A stretch of DNA of 16,620 nt, from assembly GCA_949127695.1 (NCBI GenBank), contig CASBQH010000039.1, positions 1-16,620 on the forward strand, given 5' to 3'. A program made the translations under genes and the position numbers. Under the pieces are notes generated by a model, which saw only the letters and a program-made list of their open reading frames with translations, did no database searches and had not been told where the DNA came from. Below are positions 6,776-15,546 of the stretch, one piece after another. Source of the stretch: Synechococcales cyanobacterium PMM_0073. Lineage in GTDB: Bacteria > Cyanobacteriota > Cyanobacteriia > Elainellales > Elainellaceae. Numbering within the stretch: position 1 is the stretch's first letter; each line of letters starts with the position of its first letter.

Positions 6776-6856
6776 GGGGCTGCGAATGGCGTTCGACTGC
6801 TCTGAAACCGACAAATGGACAGTTGCAGGACTCGGGTTCGATTCCCGACAGCTCCA
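6776..6856 (+). ncRNA. tmRNA-type tRNA-like domain lacking the mRNA-like domain
   Basis: An 81-base element. Bases 6776-6782 (GGGGCTG) pair with 6849-6855 as a 7-bp acceptor stem whose third pair is G-U, the alanine identity element shared by tRNA-Ala and tmRNA. A perfect T arm follows GGAC (6828-6831): stem 6832-6836 with 6844-6848, loop TTCGATT. The 5' side reads CGAATGGCGTTCGAC, close to the conserved D-like loop of tmRNA. Instead of an anticodon arm, CGACTG (6794-6799) pairs with CAGTTG (6820-6825), in the place of tmRNA helix P2, closing only a 20-base loop. No tag reading frame or pseudoknots exist here or within 200 bases. CCA is not encoded, as is common in cyanobacteria. Gene order is not the permuted order of two-piece tmRNAs. 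It could be a deleted ssrA copy, an integration scar or a functional small RNA. I cannot fold a normal tRNA from it. Confidence 0.6.
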
Positions 6857-6882
6857 TCTCAATTGGGCAATATTTACGGATT

Positions 6883-8364
6883 TTACTGCGGTAGATCAGT
6901 CGCTCCCATCAGATACAGATCGCAGGCGCGGGCTGCTCCCCGCCCTTCGTTGATGGCCCAAACCACTAGGCTCTGGCCGCGCCGACAGTCACCTGCGGCA
7001 AATACTCCCGGCAGGCTCGTCGTATAGCTTTCATATTCGGCCTTGATATTGCTGCGCGGATCGCGGTCGAGTCCGAGTGCCTCTACCAGCGGCTGTTCTG
7101 GCCCCAGAAAACCCATTGCCAGCAGCACTAGCTGTGCAGGTCGCACCTGTTTAGTGCCCGCAATTGGATTGGGGATAAACTGCCCCTTTTCGTTGCGCTG
7201 CCACTCAACTTCGACCGTATGCACAGCTTTCACATGACCGTTCTCATCGTCTTCAAATTGCGTGGCGGTTGTGGTATATACGCGCGGATCATCGCCAAAT
7301 TTTGCGGCGGCTTCCTCTTGACCGTAATCCATCTTATAAACCTTCGGCCATTCCGGCCAGGGATTATTGGCGGCGCGGGTTGCGGGCGGTTTTGGCATGA
7401 TTTCTAGCTGCACCAGGCTATTGCAGCCATGCCGCATTGAAGTACCCACGCAGTCAGTTCCGGTATCGCCGCCGCCAATAATCACCACATCTTTTCCGGC
7501 AGCTGAAATTGCAGTTTGGCTTGCATCCAAGACAGCCTGTGTATTCTGGGTTAAAAACTCCATCGCAAAATGAATGCCCTTGAGGTCGCGTCCTGGAATG
7601 GGCAGATCACGCGGCTTAGTGGCTCCGGTACAAAGCAGCACCGCATCAAAGTTCTGCATCAGCTGCTCGACGGGCAGATCTTTGCCCACTTCGGTATTGC
7701 AGACAAACTTTATGCCTTCTTGCTCCAGCAGATGCAACCGTCGCTGCACGACTTCAGCTTTGTCTAGCTTCATGTTGGGGATGCCATACATCAGCAGCCC
7801 GCCTGGACGATCGGCGCGTTCGTATACTGTCACCCAATGTCCAGCCCGGTTGAGCTGAGCGGCAGCCGCGAGTCCGGCGGGGCCGGAGCCAATCACGGCC
7901 ACCTGTTTGCCCGTGCGCTGTTCGGGCGGTTCGGGCATGATCCAGCCTGATTCCCAGCCTTTTTCGACAATTGAATACTCAATGTTTTTGATGGTCACAG
8001 GCGGGTTGTGAATGCCCAGCACGCAGGAGCCTTCGCAGGGAGCCGGACAGACGCGCCCGGTGAATTCCGGGAAGTTGTTGGTCTTGTGCAGCCGAGTCAG
8101 GGCTTCTTGCCACAGCCCGCGATAGACCAGATCGTTCCATTCGGGAATTAGATTATTGATCGGACAGCCGCTAGCCATGCCGCTAATTAGGTTACCCGTA
8201 TGGCAGAAGGGCGTGCCGCAGTCCATGCAGCGGGCGCTCTGGTTCCGCAGCTTCTCGTCGGGCATGGGCAGATGAAATTCGTCCCAGTTTTGGATGCGCT
8301 GCTGCGGCTCTAGTTCAGAAGGCAGTTCGCGCAGGTATTCGATGAAGCCGGTTGGTTTTCCCAT
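6883..8364 (-). CDS. gltD: Glutamate synthase, NAD(P)H-dependent, small (beta) subunit
   Basis: 493 aa, full family length. It passes electrons from NAD(P)H through FAD and iron-sulfur clusters to the large subunit, which makes two glutamates from glutamine and 2-oxoglutarate. The N-terminal cysteine-rich region is intact ([12 protein letters not shown] and GCPINN, about residues 46-75; [12 protein letters not shown], about 107-118). The FAD site [12 protein letters not shown] is at about 155-166, the NAD(P)H site [12 protein letters not shown] at about 293-305, and the C-terminal FAD motif [11 protein letters not shown] near 455-465. ATG 8364 has no obvious Shine-Dalgarno. It follows gltB in the same direction, but the 368-base gap between them holds an opposite-strand gene. 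Its stop lies 26 bases from the end of the tRNA-like element. Confidence 0.96.
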   Translation of the reverse strand: MGKPTGFIEYLRELPSELEPQQRIQNWDEFHLPMPDEKLRNQSARCMDCGTPFCHTGNLISGMASGCPINNLIPEWNDLVYRGLWQEALTRLHKTNNFPEFTGRVCPAPCEGSCVLGIHNPPVTIKNIEYSIVEKGWESGWIMPEPPEQRTGKQVAVIGSGPAGLAAAAQLNRAGHWVTVYERADRPGGLLMYGIPNMKLDKAEVVQRRLHLLEQEGIKFVCNTEVGKDLPVEQLMQNFDAVLLCTGATKPRDLPIPGRDLKGIHFAMEFLTQNTQAVLDASQTAISAAGKDVVIIGGGDTGTDCVGTSMRHGCNSLVQLEIMPKPPATRAANNPWPEWPKVYKMDYGQEEAAAKFGDDPRVYTTTATQFEDDENGHVKAVHTVEVEWQRNEKGQFIPNPIAGTKQVRPAQLVLLAMGFLGPEQPLVEALGLDRDPRSNIKAEYESYTTSLPGVFAAGDCRRGQSLVVWAINEGRGAARACDLYLMGATDLPQ

Positions 8365-8430
8365 GATTTTTTCTGGTTGATAATGAATGAAGCTAGAATG
8401 CGAGTGGTGGCAGTTTAGTTTAAAACCGTT

Positions 8431-8730
8431 ATGCAGATTCCTGATAACACAGACGGTGATGATGTTCGTAACGCTTTAGTTGACTTGCGAGTAGTGTTGG
8501 AACAGTTGCGAGCAGAATTTGACCAGAAGTTAGAGCAAAGATTTGATACTCTTAATCAAAAAATAGAGCGGCTGGACTACAAGTTTGACACTTACCAGAA
8601 GGGCACAGACGGAATGGTAAGGATGGCTACCACGATTATTATTGCAACTGCCACCGTTGTTGTACTCTCCAGCTTAAGTCCAGCCGTCACCGCAATTGTC
8701 ACGGCTCTCTCTGTTGCCAATGGTTCATAG
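8431..8730 (+). CDS. Small coiled-coil protein with a C-terminal membrane helix
   Basis: 99 aa. Residues about 12-55 form a charged heptad-like coiled coil ([31 protein letters not shown]), followed by [14 protein letters not shown] and one hydrophobic segment (about 66-92) that should span the membrane. The layout resembles short tail-anchored coiled-coil proteins common in cyanobacteria; no function is known to me. Translation starts at ATG 8431 without a visible Shine-Dalgarno. It lies exactly in the gap between gltB and gltD, on the opposite strand: its stop is two bases from the gltB stop, and its start is 66 bases from the gltD start. Composition and codon use look less GC-rich than its neighbours. 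I judge it real because the protein pattern is coherent and it is not overlapped by another gene. Confidence 0.75.
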   Translation: MQIPDNTDGDDVRNALVDLRVVLEQLRAEFDQKLEQRFDTLNQKIERLDYKFDTYQKGTDGMVRMATTIIIATATVVVLSSLSPAVTAIVTALSVANGS

Positions 8731-8732
8731 CG

Positions 8733-11700
8733 TTAGCTGCCTCCCACTCGCGCCAGATCGCGGGCGTTCGCTTCAAAGGCGGCAGTTAGCGCCTCGTCTC
8801 CGCTGAGGCCAGAGGCTTCGGCATCGTGTAGCGCCTGCAAGACTCGCTTATAGTCGCGCGGCATTACCTTCACGAATTTTGGCAGCATCTCTGTCCAGTT
8901 CTCCAGTATATTAGCTGCTTTTTTGCTCTGAGTGTATTTAACGTGATTCTGGATAGTTTCGCGTAAGGTCGCTTGATCATCTGCCTCCACAGGTTCCAGC
9001 GCCACCATCTGAGTATTACAGCGCGAGGCAAAATCACCTGTTTCGTCTAGCACATAGGCCACACCGCCGCTCATGCCTGCTGCGAAGTTGCGTCCAGTTT
9101 CGCCCAGCACCACAACTGTGCCGCCCGTCATATATTCGCAGCCGTGATCGCCTACGCCTTCAATCACCGTTGTCACGCCCGAATTACGGACGCAGAACCG
9201 TTCACCGGCAATGCCTGAAATATACGCTTCACCGCTGGTTGCGCCATAGAGCGCTACGTTGCCGATGATGATATTTTCAGCAGCCACAAAGCTGGAGCCA
9301 TGCGGCGGATAGATCAAAATTTTGCCGCCGCTCAGCCCTTTGCCCACATAGTCATTGGCATCACCTTCAAGTTCGAGCTTCACGCCTTTGGGCAGAAATG
9401 CGCCGAAGCTTTGACCCGCGCTACCCTGAAAATGCAGATGCACCGTATCTTCTGGTAGGCCGTGCCAGTGCCGCTTGGTAATTTCGTTCCCCAAGATGGT
9501 GCCAACCACGCGATTGATATTACGAATTGGCAGCGTCGCTTTGACGGGCTTACCCGACTCAATTGCATCTTTACAGAGGTCGAGTAGCACCGTCATATCC
9601 AGCGAGTTCTCCAAGCCATGCTCTTGGGGTATCTGACAGTAGCGCCCCACTGTATCAGGCGCGTCCGGCTGGTGCAGCAGCTTCGAGAGGTCAATGCCTT
9701 TGGCCTTCCAGTGGGCGACGGCCTGTTTGGCTTCCAGAATTTCGGTGTGACCGACCATTTCGTTCAGGCTGCGAAAGCCGAGCTGCGCCATGATTTCGCG
9801 CACGTCTTGGGCAATGAACTGCATGAAGTTGACCGTATGCGCCGGATCTCCCGTGAAGTTTTGGCGCAGGATGGGGTTCTGGGTGGCAACTCCGACTGGA
9901 CAGGTGTTGAGGTGGCAGACGCGCATCATGATGCAGCCTAGCGTCACGAGCGGCGCGGTGGCAAAGCCAAACTCTTCGGCTCCCAGCAGTGCGGCAATCA
10001 CTACGTCGCGTCCGGTTTTCATTTGTCCGTCCGTTTCGACCACGATGCGCGAACGCAGGTTGTTGAGCACCAGCGTTTGGTGGGTTTCGGCTAAGCCTAG
10101 CTCCCAGGGCAGTCCGGCATGTTTGATCGAAGTTTGGGGCGATGCGCCCGTGCCGCCGTCGTAGCCAGAAATTAGCACCACGTCGGCATGGGCTTTGGAG
10201 ACTCCGGCGGCAATCGTGCCCACCCCCACTTCTGAAACCAGCTTGACGCTGATTCGGGCGGCGCGGTTGGCGTTTTTCAGATCGTGAATCAGCTCGGCCA
10301 GATCTTCAATTGAGTAAATATCGTGGTGCGGCGGTGGTGAAATTAGACCCACTCCGGGCGTGGAGTGACGCACTTTGGCAATCCAGGGATAGACTTTTGC
10401 ACCGGGTAGCTGTCCGCCCTCGCCCGGTTTCGCCCCCTGCGCCATCTTGATTTGCAGCTCTTTGGCCTGCGATAGATAGAGGCTGGTGACGCCAAACCGA
10501 CCGGAAGCAACTTGCTTAATGGCGCTATTTTTGGAATCACCCTGCTCGTTCGTCCAGGTATATCGGGCTGGATCTTCGCCGCCTTCACCCGTATTAGATC
10601 TGCCGCCGATCCGGTTCATGGCAATTGCCAGCGCTTCGTGGGCTTCTTGTGAAATCGAGCCGTAGCTCATTGCCCCGGTTTTGAAGCGGCTGAGGATGGC
10701 TTCGACTGGCTCCACCTCTTCAATCGGAATCGGCTGGCGCGGCTGAAATTGCAACAGTCCCCGCAGCGTAAAATACTTCTGGTTTTGCTCATTTACCAGC
10801 AGGGCATATTTTTTGTAGAGATCGTAGCTACCCTCGCGTACTGCCTTTTGCAGAGTGTGAATGGTTTCGGGGCTAAACAGATGCGCCTCGCCGTCTTTGC
10901 GCCACTGATATTCGCCGCCCACCTCCAGGTTATGGCCATTCACCTCGCGCTCTGGAAACGCATGATGATGCCGCAGCGCTGCCTCTTGAGCAATCACCGC
11001 CAGATCTGCGCCTTCAATCCGCGAAGCCGTCCAGGTAAAGTAGGGATCAATGACCGACTGATCCAGGCCAACTGCCTCAAAAATCTGCGCCCCTCGGTAG
11101 CTTTGCAGCGTTGAAATGCCGATTTTGGATGCGACTTTGGTAATCCCCTTGGTTGCCGCCTTGATGTAATTTTTGCGGGCGGCGGCTGGCTCTACGTTCA
11201 GCAGTGAGCCTTGGTCAATCATTGCCTCTAGCGTTTCAAAGGCTAGATAGGGATTGATCGCGCCGCAGCCGTAGCCCAGCAGCAGCGCGTAATGATGCAC
11301 CTCACGCGGTTCGCCCGACTCTAGCACCAGCCCGACTCGCGTCCGGCTGCCCATGCGAATCAGGTGATGGTGCAGCCCCGCCACGGCCAGCAGCGCCGGA
11401 ATTGCCGCCTGAGTGCGGCTGATCTGGCGATCGCTGAGAATTAAAATGCTGACTCCAGCGGCAATGGCTTGATCTGCCTGCTGGCAGAGCGTTTGAATCG
11501 CCGCTTCCAGACCTGCGGCTGCGGTGGTTGGATCAAACAAAATATCCAGCGTTTGAGATGGGAAATCGGGCTGCTGCTTCAGCTTGGCTAAATCGGCGTT
11601 GCTCAAAATCGGCGACTTGAGCTGGATTAAGCGACAGCTTTCAGGCTCTGGCTTCAGCAGATTGCGCTCGGCTCCGATGGTGGTAATCGGCGAGGTGATG

Positions 11701-13322
11701 ATCTCTTCGCGGATCGAGTCAATGGGCGGATTCGTGACTTGTGCAAACAGCTGTTGAAAGTAGTCGTAGAGCAGCTTAGGACGATCGGACAGGACGGCTA
11801 GCGGCGTATCAGCGCCCATTGAGCCAATCGCCTCCACGCCGTCTCGCGCCATTGGGGTTAGCAGTAATCGCAGCTGTTCAAAGGTATAGCCAAACGCGAT
11901 TTGACGCTGCATGAGCGGCAGCGTAGGCGATGATGCTTCATCCGGTATATCTGGCGTGATATCTGGCGTGACATCTGGCAGTTCAGATAGCTTCACCAAA
12001 TGCTGATCGAGCCACTGCCGATAGGGCTGTGCGGTCACAATCTCCTGCTTAATTTCGTCATCCGAGACAATCCGCCCCGCCTGCATATCCACCAAAAACA
12101 TCCGTCCGGGCTGAAGCCTGCCCTTGAAGGCGACGCGCTCTGGCTCAATCGGCAGCACGCCTGCTTCTGAGGCCATAATCACCAGATCATCTTTGGTAAC
12201 GTAGTAGCGCGAAGGCCGCAGCCCGTTGCGATCCAGCACTGCGCCCATGATTTGGCCGTCGGTGAAGGCAATCGAGGCGGGGCCATCCCAGGGTTCCATT
12301 AAGCAGGCATGGTATTCGTAGAAGGCTTTTTTGGTCGCGTCCATCGTCTGATGCGCCGCCCAGGGTTCTGGGATCATCATCATCATCGCATGGGGCAGCG
12401 AGCGTCCAGCCAGCGTCAGCAGCTCCAGCGCGTTATCAAAAATCAATGAGTCGCTGCCGTCAACGTTAATCACCGGGCGAATTTTCTGAATATCTTCCCC
12501 GAATAGCTCTGACTCAAACAACGATTGGCGGGCGTGCATCCAGTTAATATTGCCGCGCAGCGTGTTAATCTCGCCATTGTGAGCGATATAGCGATAGGGA
12601 TGCGAACGCTCCCAGCTGGGAAATGTGTTGGTGCTAAAGCGCGAATGCACCAGCGCCAGCGCGCTCTCAAACTCGGCATCCTGCAAGTCAAGGTAATATT
12701 GCCCCACCTGCACCGGCATCAGCATTCCCTTGTAAACAATCGTGCGGCTCGACAAGCTTGACGGATACCAGCAGGGATCGATACCAGGCTGACGCAGACC
12801 GTGCGACCGCTTGCGAATCATGTAGAGCTTGCGCTCAAAGGCCAGCTGGTCAATGCCCTCGGCGCTGGCAATAAACACCTGCTGCACAAACGGCTCGCTG
12901 GCTCTAGCCGTCGCGCCCAAGCTGCTGTGATCGGTCGGCACATCGCGCCAGCCCAGCAGCAGCTGCCCTTCTTCGGCCACAATCTGCTCAAATTTGCGGC
13001 GGCTCGCGGCTCGCTGGCTGGCTTCTGGCGAGCTGTAGATCATGCCGACGCCGTACTTGCCCGCAGCTGGCAGCGCAAAACTCACGGCCTTTTGAAAAAA
13101 CTTATGCGGAATCTGGAGCAAAATCCCGGCTCCGTCGCCGCTGTTTTTCTCGGCTCCGCAGGCTCCCCGGTGGTTGAGGTTGAGCAAAATAGTCAGCCCT
13201 TGCTCCACAATTTCATGGGATGCCAGCCCTTTCATCTGCACAATGAAGCCGACACCGCAGGCATCATGCTCAAACTGCGGATCGTATAAACCTTGCTTAG
13301 CGGGTGTGGAATTGCTGTTCAT
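8733..13322 (-). CDS. gltB: Glutamate synthase large (alpha) subunit
   Basis: 1529 aa, full length. The N-terminal class II glutamine amidotransferase domain (about 22-430) begins after a 21-residue propeptide at Cys22 (HDACGVGF), the catalytic nucleophile after processing. A central linker domain follows, then the FMN-binding synthase domain ([12 protein letters not shown] near residue 965), the 3Fe-4S cluster cysteines CX5CX4C in [13 protein letters not shown] near residue 1130, and the C-terminal beta-helix (GXXGXXXG-type repeats, 1270-1450). It yields ammonia from glutamine and adds it to 2-oxoglutarate. Ferredoxin-dependent GOGAT of cyanobacteria has the same length; adjacency to gltD argues for the NAD(P)H type. 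An unusual TPDI repeat at about residues 447-458 sits in the linker after the amidotransferase domain. No clear Shine-Dalgarno precedes ATG 13322. Confidence 0.96.
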   Translation of the reverse strand: MNSNSTPAKQGLYDPQFEHDACGVGFIVQMKGLASHEIVEQGLTILLNLNHRGACGAEKNSGDGAGILLQIPHKFFQKAVSFALPAAGKYGVGMIYSSPEASQRAASRRKFEQIVAEEGQLLLGWRDVPTDHSSLGATARASEPFVQQVFIASAEGIDQLAFERKLYMIRKRSHGLRQPGIDPCWYPSSLSSRTIVYKGMLMPVQVGQYYLDLQDAEFESALALVHSRFSTNTFPSWERSHPYRYIAHNGEINTLRGNINWMHARQSLFESELFGEDIQKIRPVINVDGSDSLIFDNALELLTLAGRSLPHAMMMMIPEPWAAHQTMDATKKAFYEYHACLMEPWDGPASIAFTDGQIMGAVLDRNGLRPSRYYVTKDDLVIMASEAGVLPIEPERVAFKGRLQPGRMFLVDMQAGRIVSDDEIKQEIVTAQPYRQWLDQHLVKLSELPDVTPDITPDIPDEASSPTLPLMQRQIAFGYTFEQLRLLLTPMARDGVEAIGSMGADTPLAVLSDRPKLLYDYFQQLFAQVTNPPIDSIREEIITSPITTIGAERNLLKPEPESCRLIQLKSPILSNADLAKLKQQPDFPSQTLDILFDPTTAAAGLEAAIQTLCQQADQAIAAGVSILILSDRQISRTQAAIPALLAVAGLHHHLIRMGSRTRVGLVLESGEPREVHHYALLLGYGCGAINPYLAFETLEAMIDQGSLLNVEPAAARKNYIKAATKGITKVASKIGISTLQSYRGAQIFEAVGLDQSVIDPYFTWTASRIEGADLAVIAQEAALRHHHAFPEREVNGHNLEVGGEYQWRKDGEAHLFSPETIHTLQKAVREGSYDLYKKYALLVNEQNQKYFTLRGLLQFQPRQPIPIEEVEPVEAILSRFKTGAMSYGSISQEAHEALAIAMNRIGGRSNTGEGGEDPARYTWTNEQGDSKNSAIKQVASGRFGVTSLYLSQAKELQIKMAQGAKPGEGGQLPGAKVYPWIAKVRHSTPGVGLISPPPHHDIYSIEDLAELIHDLKNANRAARISVKLVSEVGVGTIAAGVSKAHADVVLISGYDGGTGASPQTSIKHAGLPWELGLAETHQTLVLNNLRSRIVVETDGQMKTGRDVVIAALLGAEEFGFATAPLVTLGCIMMRVCHLNTCPVGVATQNPILRQNFTGDPAHTVNFMQFIAQDVREIMAQLGFRSLNEMVGHTEILEAKQAVAHWKAKGIDLSKLLHQPDAPDTVGRYCQIPQEHGLENSLDMTVLLDLCKDAIESGKPVKATLPIRNINRVVGTILGNEITKRHWHGLPEDTVHLHFQGSAGQSFGAFLPKGVKLELEGDANDYVGKGLSGGKILIYPPHGSSFVAAENIIIGNVALYGATSGEAYISGIAGERFCVRNSGVTTVIEGVGDHGCEYMTGGTVVVLGETGRNFAAGMSGGVAYVLDETGDFASRCNTQMVALEPVEADDQATLRETIQNHVKYTQSKKAANILENWTEMLPKFVKVMPRDYKRVLQALHDAEASGLSGDEALTAAFEANARDLARVGGS
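11427..11434. repeat. HIP1 octamer
   Basis: A second GCGATCGC, inside gltB. Two copies in 16.6 kb is more than chance but fewer than in HIP1-rich cyanobacteria. Confidence 0.8.
11948..11979 (-). repeat. 12-bp in-frame tandem repeat in gltB
   Basis: On the plus strand TATCTGGCGTGA occurs at 11948-11959 and 11960-11971 with a partial third copy to 11979. On the coding strand it gives [10 protein letters not shown], a four-residue repeat in the linker after the amidotransferase domain of an otherwise strongly conserved enzyme. Confidence 0.88.
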
Positions 13323-13828
13323 TGGTTAGGCGATGAAGTAGGCGAGTGAAAAATGACGACAGGGCGAACCAAACTTCGGTCAGAAGCCTCACTCAGAATC
13401 AGTCCAGAAAGTGTCTGAGCTAAAAATAGCTGAGATCGAATTCTCTACCGAACTGGCGTTTAGCAGGTGGTTCTTAAGGAAATTGTCAGATATTATCCCC
13501 TTTAATTGCTCTAGTATTTCGATTCTTTAACATCTGACGGCAATGCACTAATTAATGCACTAATTTGTCAAAAAAACAGTTGCGTATTAGCAATTTACTC
13601 AACTTCAAGCAATGTGAAGAATCACAACGAGATGTTGACAAAGGCAGATGATGTTTGGGCGGATGATCTGATTGCAGAGAATCGGCACGGGCATTGCTGG
13701 CTTGATGCCTGCATGACCTCAGCCGGAGACTCAATGCCTTGATCGCGGCTGTAGGCAACTGAAGCTTCTGCAATAGATTCTGGTAGGGGGAGGCTGAGGC
13801 TAAAACTGTTTCGTCAGCCCAGCTTGTT
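13323..13828. other. Upstream region of gltB without a supported gene
   Basis: About 500 bases between gltB and the DUF1902 gene. A perfect 12-bp tandem duplication lies at 13542-13565, next to a minus-strand TTGACA (13571-13566) that has no good -10 partner. A minus-strand GATAAT-like box near 13490-13497 might serve gltB. I looked for an NtcA site (GTA-N8-TAC) and found none that fits. The only open frame (minus, 13773-13552) has an unlikely composition and no recognisable domain. Confidence 0.5.
13542..13565. repeat. Perfect 12-bp tandem duplication upstream of gltB
   Basis: AATGCACTAATT at 13542-13553 is repeated exactly at 13554-13565. The junction makes a palindromic ATTAAT. Two adjacent identical sites on one face of the helix are a possible regulator site, but they may equally be replication slippage like the coding repeats elsewhere in the window. 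Confidence 0.85.
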
Positions 13829-14053
13829 TCAGAACGGCAGTTGAAAAACTACCGTCCCAACGTAGTCTTCGGAAATGACATGGTTCAACCGCAATAATTC
13901 TGGAATCAAGACTCGGAGTTTGTGGCTTAATGCCTCGATTGTTTCGGATTCAGTTGCAAGCCCAGGCACATTATCACTGGTTGCCACCCAGACTGCGGCA
14001 TCCGCATCCCAGAACGCATTGACGTGATAGGTCGATTGTTCGATTGTTTGCAT
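13829..14053 (-). CDS. DUF1902 domain protein, HicB-like antitoxin fold
   Basis: 74 aa from ATG 14053. The core YHVNAFWDADAAVWVATSDN, then VPGLATESETIEALSHKL and VLIPELL, matches the DUF1902 pattern, a small HicB-like fold found in cyanobacteria and proteobacteria and often next to a HicA-like mRNA interferase. The frame extends to TTG 14071, which has GGAG six bases upstream, so translation could begin there and add six residues; I keep the ATG because it gives the usual family start. No HicA-like partner is recognisable on either side, so it may be an orphan antitoxin or a remnant. Confidence 0.7.
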   Translation of the reverse strand: MQTIEQSTYHVNAFWDADAAVWVATSDNVPGLATESETIEALSHKLRVLIPELLRLNHVISEDYVGTVVFQLPF

Positions 14054-14071
14054 AGAGATTATAATCAGCAA

Positions 14072-14491
14072 CGATATCTCCAGTGTAAAACATCTGCACT
14101 CTTTGCCTCATAAGTTTGCGTTACCGTTTCCAGCACCCTCTTCCGCAATCGGCTGGCTGGCTCTAGAATGCTCTCAGGTGATGTTCTGGGGCTAGTTTGA
14201 ATAGGAGTATTGGTAGTCAGTGCCCTGCAAGTCTGCTGAATCAAGTGGGTCAGTTTATATATGCTGTCGCTGTGCGGCAAGCTGAGCTTGAACCTGCATC
14301 ATGGCCTTAGTCCTTGTTGATTCCATCTGGTCAGTTCCCTGCGTCCCATTAGCCAGATATCGCTCGATTTCAGCAATCTCAACGAGACTCCCACTCCAGC
14401 ATGATCTCCAGATGCATCCAATGAGCTAGCCCAAACTGTCAGAGCCAACCCCCTAGAATAGAACAGGACAATATTAAGAACTGTACAAGCT
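14072..14491. other. Intergenic region with possible coding remnants
   Basis: About 420 bases before hslO. On the minus strand a frame is open from 14425 to its stop at 14255-14257. Its last 40 or so codons look protein-like (EIAEIERYLANGTQG, then MQVQAQLAAQRQHI), but it has no start codon. An ATG at 14402 is in another frame and would need a frameshift. A second minus frame (14280-14065, TTG start) ends inside the DUF1902 start. These may be pieces of a decayed gene. No convincing hslO promoter was found. Confidence 0.35.
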
Positions 14492-15403
14492 ATGGTGGAT
14501 CAGCTATTGCGGGCAACCGCAGCAGAGGGCGGCATTCGGCTCGTTGGCGTCATTAGCACAAGGCTGACCGAAGAAGCCCGTCAGCGGCATCAGCTCTCTT
14601 ATGTGGCAACGGCGGCGCTGGGGCGGACAATGGCAGGCGGGCTGCTGCTCGCTTCTAGCATGAAGCGCGAGGATGCTCGGATTAATCTACGGGTCAAGGG
14701 GGATGGACTCTTGGGCGGCGTCATGGTCGATGCTGGAGCAGACGGCACGGTACGCGGCTATGTAGACTATCCAGAAGTCGAGCTGCCGCCCAACGCCAAA
14801 GGCAAGCTAGACGTGGGCGGTGCAGTGGGTCACGGCTTTCTCTATGCCGTGCGGGACATGGGCTATGGCTACCCCTACTCCAGCACAGTCGAGCTAGTGT
14901 CGGGTGAAATTGGCGATGATTTAACCCATTATTTGGTCACTTCTGAGCAGACGCCCTCGGCGCTGGTGCTGGGCGTGTTTGTGGGGGCAGCGGGCGTGAC
15001 GGCGGCGGGCGGACTGTTGGTGCAGGTCTTGCCCAAAGCAGCTAGAGATGAGGCTTTAGTCGAAAAGCTGGAGTCGCGGGTGGCTAGCCTGAGCGGGTTT
15101 ACGCCATTGCTGCAAGCAGGCAAATCTCTGCCGCAGATTTTCACCGATCTGGTGGGCGATTTGGGGCTGCAAATTTTCCCTGAAACACAGCTGGTGCAGT
15201 TTCAGTGCAATTGCTCGTTTGACCGGGTGCTGGGGGCGCTAAAAATCCTGGGCGAGCGAGAGCTGCGCGATATGATTGAGACAGATCAAGGGGCTGAGGC
15301 CACCTGCCATTTTTGCGGTCAGGTCTATCAGGCTGGCCGCACCGAGCTAGAAGTGTTAATCACGCAGCTCAAGGCGGATCAAGCTGAGTCTGCCTCGTCG
15401 TGA
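14492..15403 (+). CDS. hslO: Redox-regulated chaperone Hsp33
   Basis: 303 aa, cytoplasmic holdase chaperone activated by oxidative unfolding. The N-terminal domain is complete (LLRATAAEGGIRLVGV, GRTMAGGLLLASSMK, RINLRVKGDGLLGGVMVDA, GYVDYPEV), with the conserved YLVTSEQTPSAL at about 147-158. The C-terminal redox switch carries the zinc-binding cysteines CXC (Cys239, Cys241) and CXXC (Cys272, Cys275), so all four are present and the switch should work. ATG 14492 gives the normal family start; no Shine-Dalgarno is visible. It is followed, 143 bases later, by the pentapeptide-repeat gene in the same direction. Confidence 0.96.
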   Translation: MVDQLLRATAAEGGIRLVGVISTRLTEEARQRHQLSYVATAALGRTMAGGLLLASSMKREDARINLRVKGDGLLGGVMVDAGADGTVRGYVDYPEVELPPNAKGKLDVGGAVGHGFLYAVRDMGYGYPYSSTVELVSGEIGDDLTHYLVTSEQTPSALVLGVFVGAAGVTAAGGLLVQVLPKAARDEALVEKLESRVASLSGFTPLLQAGKSLPQIFTDLVGDLGLQIFPETQLVQFQCNCSFDRVLGALKILGERELRDMIETDQGAEATCHFCGQVYQAGRTELEVLITQLKADQAESASS

Positions 15404-15502
15404 TTGATCTATTTAATCTGGAGTCAAGCCGATTTCAGTCAACTGCCGTAGAACTTTGCTAGGTTGGCGGATGACTGAAGCCTTGGGCTGAATATCCAAC
15501 TA

Positions 15503-15520
15503 GGCTCCAACCGTGGAGCT
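15503..15520 (+). other. Hairpin between hslO and the pentapeptide gene
   Basis: GGCTCCA (15503-15509) pairs with TGGAGCT (15514-15520) around a four-base loop, seven pairs including one G-T. A smaller AGCC/GGCT hairpin lies just before it (15479-15489). No T run follows, so it is not a typical intrinsic terminator; it would lie in the 5' leader of the next gene. Confidence 0.4.
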
Positions 15521-15546
15521 GCCCGCATCCTGTCACTTAGTATGCT

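Noticed and set aside
6776..6856. Ordinary tRNA
   Set aside because: No 5-bp anticodon stem with a 7-base loop can be formed, and the 49 bases between acceptor and T stems do not fit a class I tRNA; the D region matches tmRNA instead.
6576..6857. Minus-strand frame starting [10 protein letters not shown]
   Set aside because: Its start is the antisense of the T arm and acceptor stem of the tRNA-like element, a common false gene.
6580..6882. Complete or permuted tmRNA
   Set aside because: No tag reading frame or pseudoknot region is present, and the 5' part precedes the 3' part as in the standard order, so it is not a two-piece permuted gene.
13440..13530. NtcA binding site upstream of gltB
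   Set aside because: A TAC lies about 18-22 bases from a TAATAT box, but there is no GTA eight bases before it.
13552..13773. Minus-strand 73-codon frame downstream of DUF1902, considered as a HicA toxin
   Set aside because: It lacks the HicA pattern (glycine-serine-histidine core and PxHxxK-like end) in any frame I read, and its composition is not protein-like.
14065..14280. Minus-strand 71-codon frame with TTG start
   Set aside because: No recognisable domain or ribosome site, and it runs into the DUF1902 start; kept only as a possible remnant in the region note.
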